Source of the DNA: an uncultured Prevotella sp.
Lineage (GTDB): Bacteria > Bacteroidota > Bacteroidia > Bacteroidales > Bacteroidaceae
DNA: 42,246 nt
Assembly: GCA_947177775.1 (NCBI GenBank)
Contig: CAMWVS010000024.1
Coordinates: 1-42,246 of the forward strand
Reading direction: 5' to 3'
This document shows positions 25,122-33,788 of the stretch, piece after piece. The notes below the pieces were generated by a model. That model saw only the letters and a list, made by a program, of their open reading frames with translations. It had not been told where the DNA came from and did no database searches. Numbering within the stretch: position 1 is the first letter of the stretch; each line of letters starts with the position of its first letter. The position numbers and the translations under genes are program-made.

Positions 25122-27575
25122 TTATTTTCCTCTGAGTTGTTTGTCCATGTTCTCGGCAGCGCGTCGTCCGTCGCCCATGGCAAGGATTACTGTCGCGCCT
25201 CCGCGCACGATGTCACCTCCGGCAAATAGGTCATGACGTGACGAGCGCATCTCTTCGTTGACAGCAATAGTGTTTTTGCGTCCCAGTTCCAGACCTTCTA
25301 CGGATTTCGGCACGAGAGGGTTTGGGGATACGCCGATGGCCACGATTACCTGATCGACGTCGATAATCTTCGTCTCTCCTGTGGGTTCGGGGCGGCGGCG
25401 TCCGCTCGCGTCAGGCTCGCCGAGGCGCATCACCTCCAGAATGGCCTGCTTTACGGCGCCGTTTTCATCGGATATATATTCAACGGGATTGTGGAGTGTA
25501 AGGAATTCGATGCCTTCCTCCTTTGCGTGTTTCACTTCCTCGAGGCGTGCTGGCATTTCAGCTTCCGAACGGCGGTAGACGATTGTTACGTCGGCGCCAA
25601 GGCGTTTGGCCGTGCGGCATGAGTCCATCGCAGTGTTTCCTCCGCCGACAACCATTACGTGTTTTCCGAAGTTCATCGGCGTGTCTGTAGTGGGGTTGGC
25701 AGCGTCCATCAGATTGACGCGGGTCAGATATTCGTTTGACGACATGATGTTGATAAGGTTTTCACCCGGTATGTCCATGAAGTTGGGCAGTCCGGCGCCC
25801 GAACCGACAAAAATTCCTTTGAAGCCATCGGCCTCCAGCTGCTCTATGGATATGGTCTTGCCCACGATGCAGTCGGTCTCGAAGTGAACGCCCATCTTGC
25901 GCAGGTTGTCAATCTCGACGTCGACGATGCGGTTGGGCAGGCGGAACTCGGGAATACCGTATTTCAGCACGCCGCCAATCTCGTGGAGCGCTTCGAACAC
26001 ATACACCTCATAACCGCGCTTCACCATGTCGCCGGCAAAGCTCAGTCCTGACGGGCCGGAACCTACGACGGCTATCTTCATGCCGTTGGCCGGGGCAATT
26101 TCAGGAATGGAAATGTTGCCGCTCTCGCGCTCGTAGTCGGCGGCGAAGCGCTCCAGATAACCGATGGCGACGGCCGGTTCGTTCATCTTCAGATGTATGC
26201 AGCGGCTCTCGCACTGCTTCTCCTGCGGGCAGACGCGGCCGCAGACGGCGGGCAGGGCAGATGTCTGTTTCAGCACCTTGGCGGCTGAAAGGAAATCGCC
26301 ACGCTCTATGTTCTTTATGAACGACGGTATGTTGATGTTCACGGGGCATCCCTCAACGCAGCTCGGCTTGGCGCAGTCGAGACAGCGTTTTGCTTCCGTC
26401 ATGGCCATCTCGGGAGTCAGTCCGATGTTCACCTCTTCCGTGCGTGTCGTAGCACGGTAGGCTGGGTCAAGCTCCGGCATCTTTACACGCTCTATGGCTG
26501 TGCGCTCCTTTGGTTTAACGGCCGAGCGTAAGTCCTTGCGCCACTGTGTGTCGCGTGATGTCAGTTCATCCAATGATACACCGGTGTCGCTCTTATCAGT
26601 GAGTATGTCCTCTGCTTTGTTCTTTTTTCCGTTATTTCCCTCGGCAACCGCAGTCTTGTCTCCATTCTTGGCCTCAGAATATTCGGAGGTATTATCGTCA
26701 GAAGCACCTGGCTTCACTCCTTTGGAGGAGGTGGTGGAGGCCGGAGAGACCAGATGAACTTCTAAATGTTCCAGCTCCTCCTGCTCGGCGCGCTTGAAAG
26801 TTCCCATGCGCTTGAACATCTCGTCCCAGTCAACAAGAGCACCGTCGAATTCAGGACCGTCAATGCAGACGAACTTCGTCTTTCCGCCGATAGTCAGACG
26901 GCAGGCACCGCACATTCCCGTGCCGTCAACCATGATGGTGTTGAGTGACACGTCCGTCGGTATTCCGTATTTCTGGGTGAGCAGACAGCAGAACTTCATC
27001 ATCACGGGCGGGCCGATGGCGAAAGCCTTGTCCACGTGGCCTTCCTGTTTGATGAACTTCTCGATGCCGACAGTCACCACGCCTTTCTCGCCATACGAAC
27101 CGTCGTCGGTCATGATGATAAGCTCGTCGCTGCTCGCGCGCACTTCGTCCTCTAATATAATAAGGTCTTTGTTGCGTCCGGCGATTACCGACAGTACGCG
27201 GTTACCCGCAGCTTTCAGCGCGCGTATGATGGGTAGCATCGGGGCTACGCCCACACCGCCGCCGGCACATATCACGGTGCCGAACTTCTCAATATGCGTG
27301 GGATTGCCGAGCGGACCGACAACATCGGCCACGCAGTCGCCTTCGTTCATCCGGCACAGTTTTATCGACGACAGTCCGACTTCCTGCACAACGAGTGTTA
27401 TAGTCCCCTTGTCAACATCGGCATCGGCTATTGTCAATGGCATGCGTTCGCCCTTATCGTCGACGCGCACAATCACGAAGTTTCCTGCTTTACGGCTCTT
27501 CGCTATCAGCGGAGCCTCAATCTCGAAAAGGAAAACCTTTTCAGAGAAACGATGTTTCTTTACTATCTTGAACAT
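25122..27575 (-). CDS. Fused NfnA-NfnB (SudB-SudA)-like NAD(P)H:ferredoxin oxidoreductase
   Basis: 817 residues. About 1-260 match NfnA/SudB (ferredoxin-NADP reductase fold): FAD site ERMPLTIAD, GGGVGVAP (105-112), and Cys222, 225 and 237 for a [2Fe-2S] cluster, with Asp217 placed as in the known three-Cys-plus-Asp ligation of this family. About 345-817 match NfnB/SudA, the GltD-like half: Cys398, 401, 406, 410 and Cys445, 449, 455, 459 for two [4Fe-4S] clusters, then FAD motif VVGSGPSG and NADP motif VVGGGNTAMD. NfnAB links NADH, NADPH and ferredoxin pools by electron bifurcation. A charged, low-complexity linker (about 275-340) joins the halves. Databases often name such proteins glutamate synthase subunit plus DHOD B. 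Confidence 0.9.
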   Translation of the reverse strand: MFKIVKKHRFSEKVFLFEIEAPLIAKSRKAGNFVIVRVDDKGERMPLTIADADVDKGTITLVVQEVGLSSIKLCRMNEGDCVADVVGPLGNPTHIEKFGTVICAGGGVGVAPMLPIIRALKAAGNRVLSVIAGRNKDLIILEDEVRASSDELIIMTDDGSYGEKGVVTVGIEKFIKQEGHVDKAFAIGPPVMMKFCCLLTQKYGIPTDVSLNTIMVDGTGMCGACRLTIGGKTKFVCIDGPEFDGALVDWDEMFKRMGTFKRAEQEELEHLEVHLVSPASTTSSKGVKPGASDDNTSEYSEAKNGDKTAVAEGNNGKKNKAEDILTDKSDTGVSLDELTSRDTQWRKDLRSAVKPKERTAIERVKMPELDPAYRATTRTEEVNIGLTPEMAMTEAKRCLDCAKPSCVEGCPVNINIPSFIKNIERGDFLSAAKVLKQTSALPAVCGRVCPQEKQCESRCIHLKMNEPAVAIGYLERFAADYERESGNISIPEIAPANGMKIAVVGSGPSGLSFAGDMVKRGYEVYVFEALHEIGGVLKYGIPEFRLPNRIVDVEIDNLRKMGVHFETDCIVGKTISIEQLEADGFKGIFVGSGAGLPNFMDIPGENLINIMSSNEYLTRVNLMDAANPTTDTPMNFGKHVMVVGGGNTAMDSCRTAKRLGADVTIVYRRSEAEMPARLEEVKHAKEEGIEFLTLHNPVEYISDENGAVKQAILEVMRLGEPDASGRRRPEPTGETKIIDVDQVIVAIGVSPNPLVPKSVEGLELGRKNTIAVNEEMRSSRHDLFAGGDIVRGGATVILAMGDGRRAAENMDKQLRGK

Positions 27576-27950
27576 AAATATATGTATTAACGGTGTTGGA
27601 AATATAAAGAATACAGGGACATATAGCCATGTAGAGCAGTGTCGCCGGTATTGTTTTAGGTTTTAAGAGTTTGATGATGCTATAAGCAGAACACGGAGGC
27701 TCACAATCTTATGGCGTATAGCCGACGATTGCGTGTCTCCGTGTTCCGATATTCAGCATTATCGTATTGTCATTTGCAGCTAAAGTGTTCTCTTCCAGTC
27801 GAGAATGTTGCAAAATCATGAAATTATAGGGAGTGCTTTTGGCGCGTTGACGTAATCGGTTGCTACTCACTAAACACCGCAAAGCGATGCCCCTACAAGT
27901 TGGGGAATTATATGATTTGCAATACTCTCTATAGTGGGCCGGATTGACTT
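27576..27950. other. Region between serS and the NfnAB-like gene
   Basis: No gene is visible. It contains a long imperfect hairpin at 27691-27744 and a short CCCC/GGGG hairpin near 27890. I see no TAnnTTTG element for the NfnAB-like gene. Confidence 0.55.
27691..27744. repeat. Long imperfect inverted repeat
   Basis: ACACGGAG (27691-27698) pairs with CTCCGTGT (27737-27744), then partly matching 6-base steps, AATC/GATT (27705-27708 with 27727-27730) and a GGC...GCC tip. No T tract follows on either strand, so it is not an ordinary terminator. Confidence 0.55.
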
Positions 27951-29240
27951 TTAAAAGTTCTTGTCGTCCAGTATCTCAAATCCGCAATAAGGCACGAGGC
28001 ACTTCGGAACGCGGATGCCTTCCGGCGTCTGGTTGTTCTCGATGATGGTGGCCACGATGCGGGGCAGGGCGAGGGCAGAGCCGTTGAGGGTGTGGCACAG
28101 CTCAGTCTTCTTCGTCTCGGCGTTGCGGTAGCGGCACTTCAGGCGGTTGGCCTGATAGCTCTCGAAGTTTGATACTGACGAAACTTCGAGCCAGCGCTTC
28201 TGTGCTGCACTGTACACTTCGAAGTCGTAGCAGATGGCCGATGTGAAGCTCATGTCACCGCCGCACAGACGCAGTATGCGGTAGGGCAGTTCCAGCTTCT
28301 TCACCAATCCCTCCACGTGCTCCAGCATCTCGTCGAGGCTCTTGTAAGAGTGCTCCGGCTTGTCGATGCGCACGATTTCAACCTTGTCGAACTGGTGCAG
28401 GCGGTTCAGACCGCGCACATCCTTACCGTAGCTGCCGGCCTCGCGGCGGAAGCATCCCGAGTAGGCGCAGCGCTTGATGGGCAGTTCCTTCTCGTCAAGG
28501 ATTACGTCGCGGAAAATGTTCGTCACGGGCACCTCGGCCGTCGGAATGAGATAGAGGTTGTCCTCGTTACAGTGGTACATCTGTCCCTCCTTATCGGGCA
28601 GCTGGCCTGTGCCGTAGCCGGAAGCCTCGTTGACAACGTACGGTGGCTGCACCTCCAGATATCCGCTCTTGCGTGCCTCTTCGAGGAAGAAAGCCTCAAG
28701 GGCGCGCTGCAGGCGTGCCATCTTGCCGATATACACAGGGAAGCCAGCGCCGGTGATTTTCACACCGAGGTCGAAGTCAATGAGATTATACTTCTTGCAG
28801 AGATCCCAGTGACACTGAGCTTCGTCTCCAAGTTCGGGCATATTTCCGCCGGTTCTTACAACAACGTTGTCTTCGGCTCCGGCACCTTCAGGTACGTCTT
28901 CGTTTGGTATGTTCGGTATGGCGCATAGCAGTGTTGTCAGTTCGTTCTCGGCTGCGGTCATCTCTTCCTCCAGCACCTTGTCAGCCTGTTTCAGCTCAGC
29001 TACTTTGGCCTTGATTTCTTCAACTTCATCTTTCTTGCCTTGTTTCATCAGCGCGCCTATCTGCGCTGCCATCTGCTTGGCCTCTTGTTTGTTCTTGTCC
29101 GACTTTGCCTGTGCTTCTTTGCGTCGTTTGTCTGCTTCGAGCACATTGTCGATGGCTTCTTTGGCACCTTTGAAGTGCTTTTTCTCCAAGCCTTTTATCA
29201 CACGTTCTGTTTCCTCACTAATGAGTTTGAGTGTAAGCAT
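27951..29240 (-). CDS. serS: Seryl-tRNA synthetase
   Basis: 429 residues, normal length. The N-terminal long coiled-coil arm (about 30-110) binds the tRNA-Ser variable arm. Class II motifs: motif 2 FRREAGSYGKDVRGLNRLHQF, in which the Arg contacts ATP, and motif 3 LNGSALALPRIVATIIEN. Serine-pocket features TAEVPVTN and FEVYSAAQKRWLEVSSVSNF are present. It charges tRNA-Ser with serine in the cytoplasm. A -7 element lies 39 bases before its start. Confidence 0.98.
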   Translation of the reverse strand: MLTLKLISEETERVIKGLEKKHFKGAKEAIDNVLEADKRRKEAQAKSDKNKQEAKQMAAQIGALMKQGKKDEVEEIKAKVAELKQADKVLEEEMTAAENELTTLLCAIPNIPNEDVPEGAGAEDNVVVRTGGNMPELGDEAQCHWDLCKKYNLIDFDLGVKITGAGFPVYIGKMARLQRALEAFFLEEARKSGYLEVQPPYVVNEASGYGTGQLPDKEGQMYHCNEDNLYLIPTAEVPVTNIFRDVILDEKELPIKRCAYSGCFRREAGSYGKDVRGLNRLHQFDKVEIVRIDKPEHSYKSLDEMLEHVEGLVKKLELPYRILRLCGGDMSFTSAICYDFEVYSAAQKRWLEVSSVSNFESYQANRLKCRYRNAETKKTELCHTLNGSALALPRIVATIIENNQTPEGIRVPKCLVPYCGFEILDDKNF

Positions 29241-29657
29241 AATATAATTAATTTAGATGTTATCACATATTATAGCTGCAAAGTTAATACAATTCGTTGG
29301 AATAAACGAAATAAATATGAAAGAATGACAATGTTGAGGTTGAAGATTGGATGTTGAAAGCCCGAAAAAAGGGAATGACAAAGACTTTGATGTAGAATGT
29401 TGCTGTTTCTCAGAATATTTGAGTAACTTTGTTGCCATAGAACATTGTGACACTATTTTTTTATGTTCAGTCTGATATTCTTCTTTGATTCGCCCGTTAC
29501 GCTGACCAATATGTTGCTTGTTGGCGCGGACGTTCTGTTTGGGGCGGTCTTCTTTGGCTTATCACCAAGGAAAGGATGTAGGCGATGAAGCTGATTAACG
29601 GTTGAAGATTTCAAGATGGACTAAAGTTTAATGTAAAAATATAAAGAGAATAGAAAT
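29241..29657. other. Divergent region between serS and the accessory cluster
   Basis: About 420 bases without a gene. It carries the serS -7 element on minus and TAACTTTG at 29425-29432 on plus, which could drive the GNAT gene with a leader of about 220 bases. No other structure stands out. Confidence 0.5.
29279..29286 (-). promoter_or_regulatory. -7 element for serS
   Basis: CAAAGTTA on plus reads TAACTTTG on minus, fitting TAnnTTTG. No obvious -33 box at the usual spacing. Confidence 0.45.
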
Positions 29658-30128
29658 ATGACAATACCTGCAAGCATCAGATATATAACGCCATCGGAAC
29701 GGAGTGGGTGGTTTTTGAACAGGCTGGCGACGCTTTGGGAGGCGTCCGTGCGTGCCACTCATCATTTCCTGTGTGAGGCGGACATCGAGAACCTGAAACC
29801 ATACGTGACGGAAGGACTGGCAAACATCAGTCATCTTTATGTAGTTTCTGATTTCGATGATCCGACGGCCTTTATCGGCATACAGGACGAGAAGATTGAG
29901 ATGCTTTTTGTCTCGCCGCAGCATTTGCGCAAAGGCATTGGCAAACGGCTGGTGGACATAGCGGTAAGGAACCACGGGACCATATTTGTCGATGTGAACG
30001 AGCAGAACCCTGAGGCAAGGGCTTTTTATGAGAGCTTAGGCTTCGTGGAGTTTGGCAGGACGGAGACGGACGGGCAAGGCAATCCGTTCCCGATAATTGA
30101 AATGAGACGAAAGGATTTTCATATATAG
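29658..30128 (+). CDS. GNAT-family N-acetyltransferase
   Basis: 156 residues, one GNAT domain. The acetyl-CoA loop is VSPQHLRKGIGKRLVD (Q/R-x-x-G-x-G type), followed by FVDVNEQNPEARAFYESLGF, the typical last strands and helix. The N-terminal WEASVRATHHFLCEADI is characteristic of a group of small-molecule or peptide acetyltransferases related to YjaB. The substrate is not known. It is the first gene of the plus-strand accessory cluster, 82 bases before the GNAT-Vat fusion. Confidence 0.88.
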   Translation: MTIPASIRYITPSERSGWFLNRLATLWEASVRATHHFLCEADIENLKPYVTEGLANISHLYVVSDFDDPTAFIGIQDEKIEMLFVSPQHLRKGIGKRLVDIAVRNHGTIFVDVNEQNPEARAFYESLGFVEFGRTETDGQGNPFPIIEMRRKDFHI

Positions 30129-30210
30129 ACAAGGGATTTATCGACAAAACAAAATTGAAGAGTTGACTAATCTATTTTAGAAAATGTAGATATTTGCAAA
30201 AAACAAATTT

Positions 30211-31425
30211 ATGTCATACATATTAATAGAAACAGACAGGTTGCTATTGAGGGAAATGAGCCTTTCGGACATGGAGGCATTATCCTCGATATTGCAGGAC
30301 GAGAATGTGATGTATGCCTATAACGGGGCTTTCAGTGATGAGGAAACGCTTGTCTGGATGCAAAAGCAGCTGCAACGGTACAAGGATCATGGTTTCGGCT
30401 TGTGGGGTATGTTCCTTAAAGGCACAGGCGAGATGATAGGACAATGCGGCATCACGATGCAGGAATACAGGGGAGGACAAGTTCCTGAAATCGGCTATCT
30501 GTTGGCTCATAAGTACTGGCACAAAGGCTATGCTACGGAAGCCGCAACCGCATGTCGTGAGTATGGATTTAATGTGTTGCGTTTTGAAGCTTTGTATTCC
30601 ATTATCCGGGATACTAATATCGCCTCGCAAAATGTCGCGCTCCGCAACGGCATGACCTTAACAGATACTTTTGTCAAGCATTATCGTGGAGTGGATATGC
30701 CCCACATGGTATTTTGCGTCAGGAAAGATGATGCGAAAACGAAAGTAATGATATTGGAACCGAATAAGAATACAAAAGAAGCGGAAATGCGACCGAATCC
30801 TGATACGATTTTTCCCGTAAGGGGCTGCGAGACCGTCACATACGTCAAACCGACCGTGAAGAGCCCGAACATAATCGTGGGGGACTTCACCTATTTCAGC
30901 GATACCGACTTTGAGCGGCACGTGCTGCATCATTATGACTTCAACGGCGACCGGCTGGTTATCGGCAAGTTCTGTCAGATAGCATCGGGTGTGACATTCA
31001 TAATGAACGGCGCGAACCATCAGATGAACGCGGCGTCGACTTATCCTTTCTACATCATGGAGGGGTGGACCGAAACGCCACCGGCGGCAGAGGACCTTCC
31101 AATGAAAGGTGATACGGTTGTAGGCAATGACGTGTGGATTGGTCAGAACGCGACCATACTGCCCGGTGTCCATATCGGCGACGGAGCCATCATCGGGCTC
31201 GGTAGCATTGTAGGTCACGACGTAGAGCCGTACACGATAGTAGCGGGCAATCCCGCCAAGGTAATCAGAAAGCGCTTTGACGACGAGTTGATAGACTTAT
31301 TGAAGAAATTGCGATGGTGGGACAGAAGCGTTGAAGAAATCCAGCAACTGATTCCATTATTGACTGATAGTGACCTGACGAGAGTGAAGAAGAGTATCAT
31401 CAGGATACTTGAGCAGAATGGATAA
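30211..31425 (+). CDS. GNAT acetyltransferase fused to a Vat/CatB-type acetyltransferase
   Basis: 404 residues. About 1-175 are a RimJ/RimL-type GNAT domain (LIETDRLLLREMSLSDMEAL; GYLLAHKYWHKGYATEA for acetyl-CoA; NIASQNVALRNGM). From Met193 on it is a complete Vat/CatB xenobiotic acetyltransferase: start PNPDTIFPVRG, hexapeptide left-handed helix, the conserved NGANHQMN with the catalytic His, VVGNDVWIG, and the helical end KLRWWDRSVEEI. Vat enzymes acetylate streptogramin A and CatB-like ones chloramphenicol; the actual substrate here is unknown. The junction is in frame with no stop, and Met193 coincides with the normal Vat start, so internal initiation is possible. Confidence 0.88.
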   Translation: MSYILIETDRLLLREMSLSDMEALSSILQDENVMYAYNGAFSDEETLVWMQKQLQRYKDHGFGLWGMFLKGTGEMIGQCGITMQEYRGGQVPEIGYLLAHKYWHKGYATEAATACREYGFNVLRFEALYSIIRDTNIASQNVALRNGMTLTDTFVKHYRGVDMPHMVFCVRKDDAKTKVMILEPNKNTKEAEMRPNPDTIFPVRGCETVTYVKPTVKSPNIIVGDFTYFSDTDFERHVLHHYDFNGDRLVIGKFCQIASGVTFIMNGANHQMNAASTYPFYIMEGWTETPPAAEDLPMKGDTVVGNDVWIGQNATILPGVHIGDGAIIGLGSIVGHDVEPYTIVAGNPAKVIRKRFDDELIDLLKKLRWWDRSVEEIQQLIPLLTDSDLTRVKKSIIRILEQNG

Positions 31426-31503
31426 AACCTCCAATCAAGATGAATTGGCTCTTGAATTAAATGTATAAACTCTAATCAAAACAAATAGATTCTAAAAATC
31501 AGA

Positions 31504-32148
31504 ATGGACAGCCGTAAGATTTACCCACGCACGGGCGACACGCAGACCGTCTACCTCAAGTCGGTTGTCACCCGAAAGACAATAGAGGTAGGCGACTTCA
31601 CCATCTACAACGACTTCGTGAATGATCCGCGCGACTTCGAGATGAACAACGTGCTCTATCATTATCCCATAAACGGCGATCGCCTCATCATCGGCAAGTT
31701 TTGCTCAATAGCCTGCGGCGCGAAGTTCATCTTCAACTGTGCCAACCATGCGCTTCGTTCGCGCTCCACATACACCTTCCCGCTGTTCTTCGAGGAATGG
31801 GACCTGCCCAAGTCGGAGGTTGCCTCGGCGTGGGACAATAAGGGCGATATCGTCATCGGTAACGACGTGTGGATTGGCTATGACGCCGTTATCATGGCGG
31901 GAGTGACCATCGGCGACGGCGCCATTATTGGCACGCGCGCCGTCGTACCTAAAGACGTCGCGCCGTATTCTATCGTTGGAGGTGTTCCGGCGCGCGAAAT
32001 CCGCAAGCGCTTTGAGCCCGAGGTTGTGGATCGGCTGAGGGAACTGAAATGGTGGGACTGGCCGGAGGAGAAGATACGCAAAGCAATACCGGCTATACAG
32101 GCTGGTGATGTGGAGGCATTGGAGAAAACTAATTCTATAGTAATATGA
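31504..32148 (+). CDS. Vat/CatB-type (hexapeptide) acetyltransferase
   Basis: 214 residues, full-length stand-alone member of the family that forms the second half of the preceding gene. GDRLIIGKFCSIACGAKFI, the catalytic-His motif NCANHALRSRSTY, IVIGNDVWIG, GDGAIIGTRAVV and LKWWDWPEEKI are in the expected order. It should work as a trimer using acetyl-CoA; resistance to streptogramin A or chloramphenicol is possible but not shown by sequence alone. It is separated by 78 bases from the fusion gene and overlaps the next gene by four (ATGA). Confidence 0.9.
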   Translation: MDSRKIYPRTGDTQTVYLKSVVTRKTIEVGDFTIYNDFVNDPRDFEMNNVLYHYPINGDRLIIGKFCSIACGAKFIFNCANHALRSRSTYTFPLFFEEWDLPKSEVASAWDNKGDIVIGNDVWIGYDAVIMAGVTIGDGAIIGTRAVVPKDVAPYSIVGGVPAREIRKRFEPEVVDRLRELKWWDWPEEKIRKAIPAIQAGDVEALEKTNSIVI

Positions 32149-32492
32149 GAAATCGCAGAATAATCATGATGTGGCTTGCAGCTACGGTCGCGGTGATGTT
32201 TGTATTGCCGTTTTGCGTGGCACGGTTTGCCCCAGCCGATGCCGGAATGGCATTGTGCATGATGCTGTTCTTAATTGTCAATCCGATTTATTCCGCCATA
32301 CTTGGATTCCGCTGCGGCAGGGATGTCCGTCAGATGTGGAGCTTGCCATTAATCTCATCTATAGCATTTCTCGCCGGAACATGGTTGTCCTTCGACATCA
32401 GGGAGGTGTGGTTTATCATATATGCCACAACTTATCTGGCTATAGGATGGGTGGCTATGGGGATAAACAGATATCTGAAAAGCAAACGTTAA
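32145..32492 (+). CDS. Small four-span membrane protein, function unknown
   Basis: 115 residues. Four hydrophobic segments (about 7-25, 33-52, 66-83, 88-107) with basic ends (MRNRR, RYLKSKR). I do not recognise a family. The start overlaps the Vat-like stop codon (ATGA), so it is made together with that enzyme; the esterase gene starts 18 bases later. An export or accessory role for the neighbouring enzymes is conceivable but has no direct support. Confidence 0.7.
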   Translation: MRNRRIIMMWLAATVAVMFVLPFCVARFAPADAGMALCMMLFLIVNPIYSAILGFRCGRDVRQMWSLPLISSIAFLAGTWLSFDIREVWFIIYATTYLAIGWVAMGINRYLKSKR

Positions 32493-32510
32493 TAGACACA
32501 ACCATAAATC

Positions 32511-33329
32511 ATGAGCAAAGTTCAATATATCAGCATACATAGTGATGCGCTGGATAAGCTGATGGACCTTTCCATTTACTTGCCCGACGGATATGACGGA
32601 GAACAAAGATGGCCTGTTCTCTATTTTCTTCACGGAAGGAGCGGAAACGAAAATATAATTGACGGGCTTGATATTAAATCCGCCGCAGATGAGCTTATGG
32701 CTGCCGGACGGATAAGTCCGATGATGATAGTTTGTCCGAGAATGGATAACAGCCGGGGACTGAACACGGCCGTCACTCCGCATCAGGCAGTTGTAGATGG
32801 GATGAGGATAGATACAGGCCAATACGAAGACTATTTCATTCATGAGGTCATCCCGTATATCGACAGCCATTTTATGACCATTCCCCAAAGGGAACATCGG
32901 TTTGTCGGAGGTGCTTCGGCTGGTGGTTTTGCTGCTGCACATTACGGATTGCAATATCCCGGATTGTTCTCGCGCGTAGGAGGACACATGCCGGCCATCG
33001 AAATGGAACTTGACGCATCGGACATGCCGTATTACGGGGATGAAGACAGCTTTCATAAAAACAATCCGCTGGAATTTGACAGCTTTGAAGAACAACATAG
33101 GACGCAGATGTGGTATCTTGATGCTGGCGACGAAGACGAAGGAGGGTTCTACAACGCCGTCAAATCCTTATCCGGAAGATTGAAGGCACACGGAATCGGT
33201 GTTGAGCATCATATTTTCCTGGGACATCACAATATTCAATATATCAAAGACAACATCCGGAAATACTTAAGATTTTACGGAAACAGTATGTTATATGGCA
33301 AACTTAGAAGTAAGAATAGAGTCTCTTGA
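32511..33329 (+). CDS. Esterase (alpha/beta hydrolase, esterase D/Fes-like)
   Basis: 272 residues, no signal peptide. The fold shows LSIYLPDGYDG and WPVLYFLHGRSG (oxyanion region), nucleophile Ser136 in GGASAGGF, acid Asp in YLDAGDED (204-210) and His239/240 in FLGHHN. The layout is that of the putative esterase family that includes Fes/EstD-like proteins and feruloyl-esterase-like domains. The natural ester is unknown. The last 35 bases overlap the next gene in another frame. Confidence 0.85.
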   Translation: MSKVQYISIHSDALDKLMDLSIYLPDGYDGEQRWPVLYFLHGRSGNENIIDGLDIKSAADELMAAGRISPMMIVCPRMDNSRGLNTAVTPHQAVVDGMRIDTGQYEDYFIHEVIPYIDSHFMTIPQREHRFVGGASAGGFAAAHYGLQYPGLFSRVGGHMPAIEMELDASDMPYYGDEDSFHKNNPLEFDSFEEQHRTQMWYLDAGDEDEGGFYNAVKSLSGRLKAHGIGVEHHIFLGHHNIQYIKDNIRKYLRFYGNSMLYGKLRSKNRVS

Positions 33330-33768
33330 GAAGAGAACCGTATATGGGTTGTGGAAGAAGTCGAATGACAGGACAATAAGGAAAGACATAGCCTCTCTTT
33401 CCCGTATGTATCATGAGATTATTGCAGTTCCGAAAGGCAGGGTATTGCCATACTTTGTTTTGTCGCAAAATTATAATGTGGAGAACAGAGACTTTGAATT
33501 GTTTGTCGGCGGAAATATTGCTAATGACAACTTGGAATGTTACACAATATCGTCGGGCAACTATGCGATAATTACAGTCAGACCAAAGATGGGCTTCTTA
33601 TGGGGACTTTCCATCGGCGAGGCAAAACGATATTTCTACACCAAATGGCTTTTGGGAAATCCTTACGAAGCTCTGAATATGGAATATGAGTTCCATACAG
33701 AAAAAGCTATAGGAAAATCTCCGTCGGTTGACATCGTTTTTGCAATACGTATGAAAGCATTGTTATAA
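33295..33768 (+). CDS. GyrI-like/AraC effector-binding-domain protein, stand-alone
   Basis: 157 residues. Opening LEVRIESLEKRTVYGLWKK, followed by beta strands with ENRDFELFVGG, ECYTISSGNYAIITVRP and ending FHTEKAIGKSP-VDIVFAI, is the pattern of the GyrI-like small-molecule-binding (SOUL/effector-binding) fold. No DNA-binding domain is attached. Such proteins bind or hydrolyse hydrophobic drug-like molecules. The start lies inside the esterase gene (35-base overlap), which suggests coupled expression. Confidence 0.75.
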   Translation: MANLEVRIESLEKRTVYGLWKKSNDRTIRKDIASLSRMYHEIIAVPKGRVLPYFVLSQNYNVENRDFELFVGGNIANDNLECYTISSGNYAIITVRPKMGFLWGLSIGEAKRYFYTKWLLGNPYEALNMEYEFHTEKAIGKSPSVDIVFAIRMKALL

Positions 33769-33788
33769 ACACAAAATAACTTATTGAT

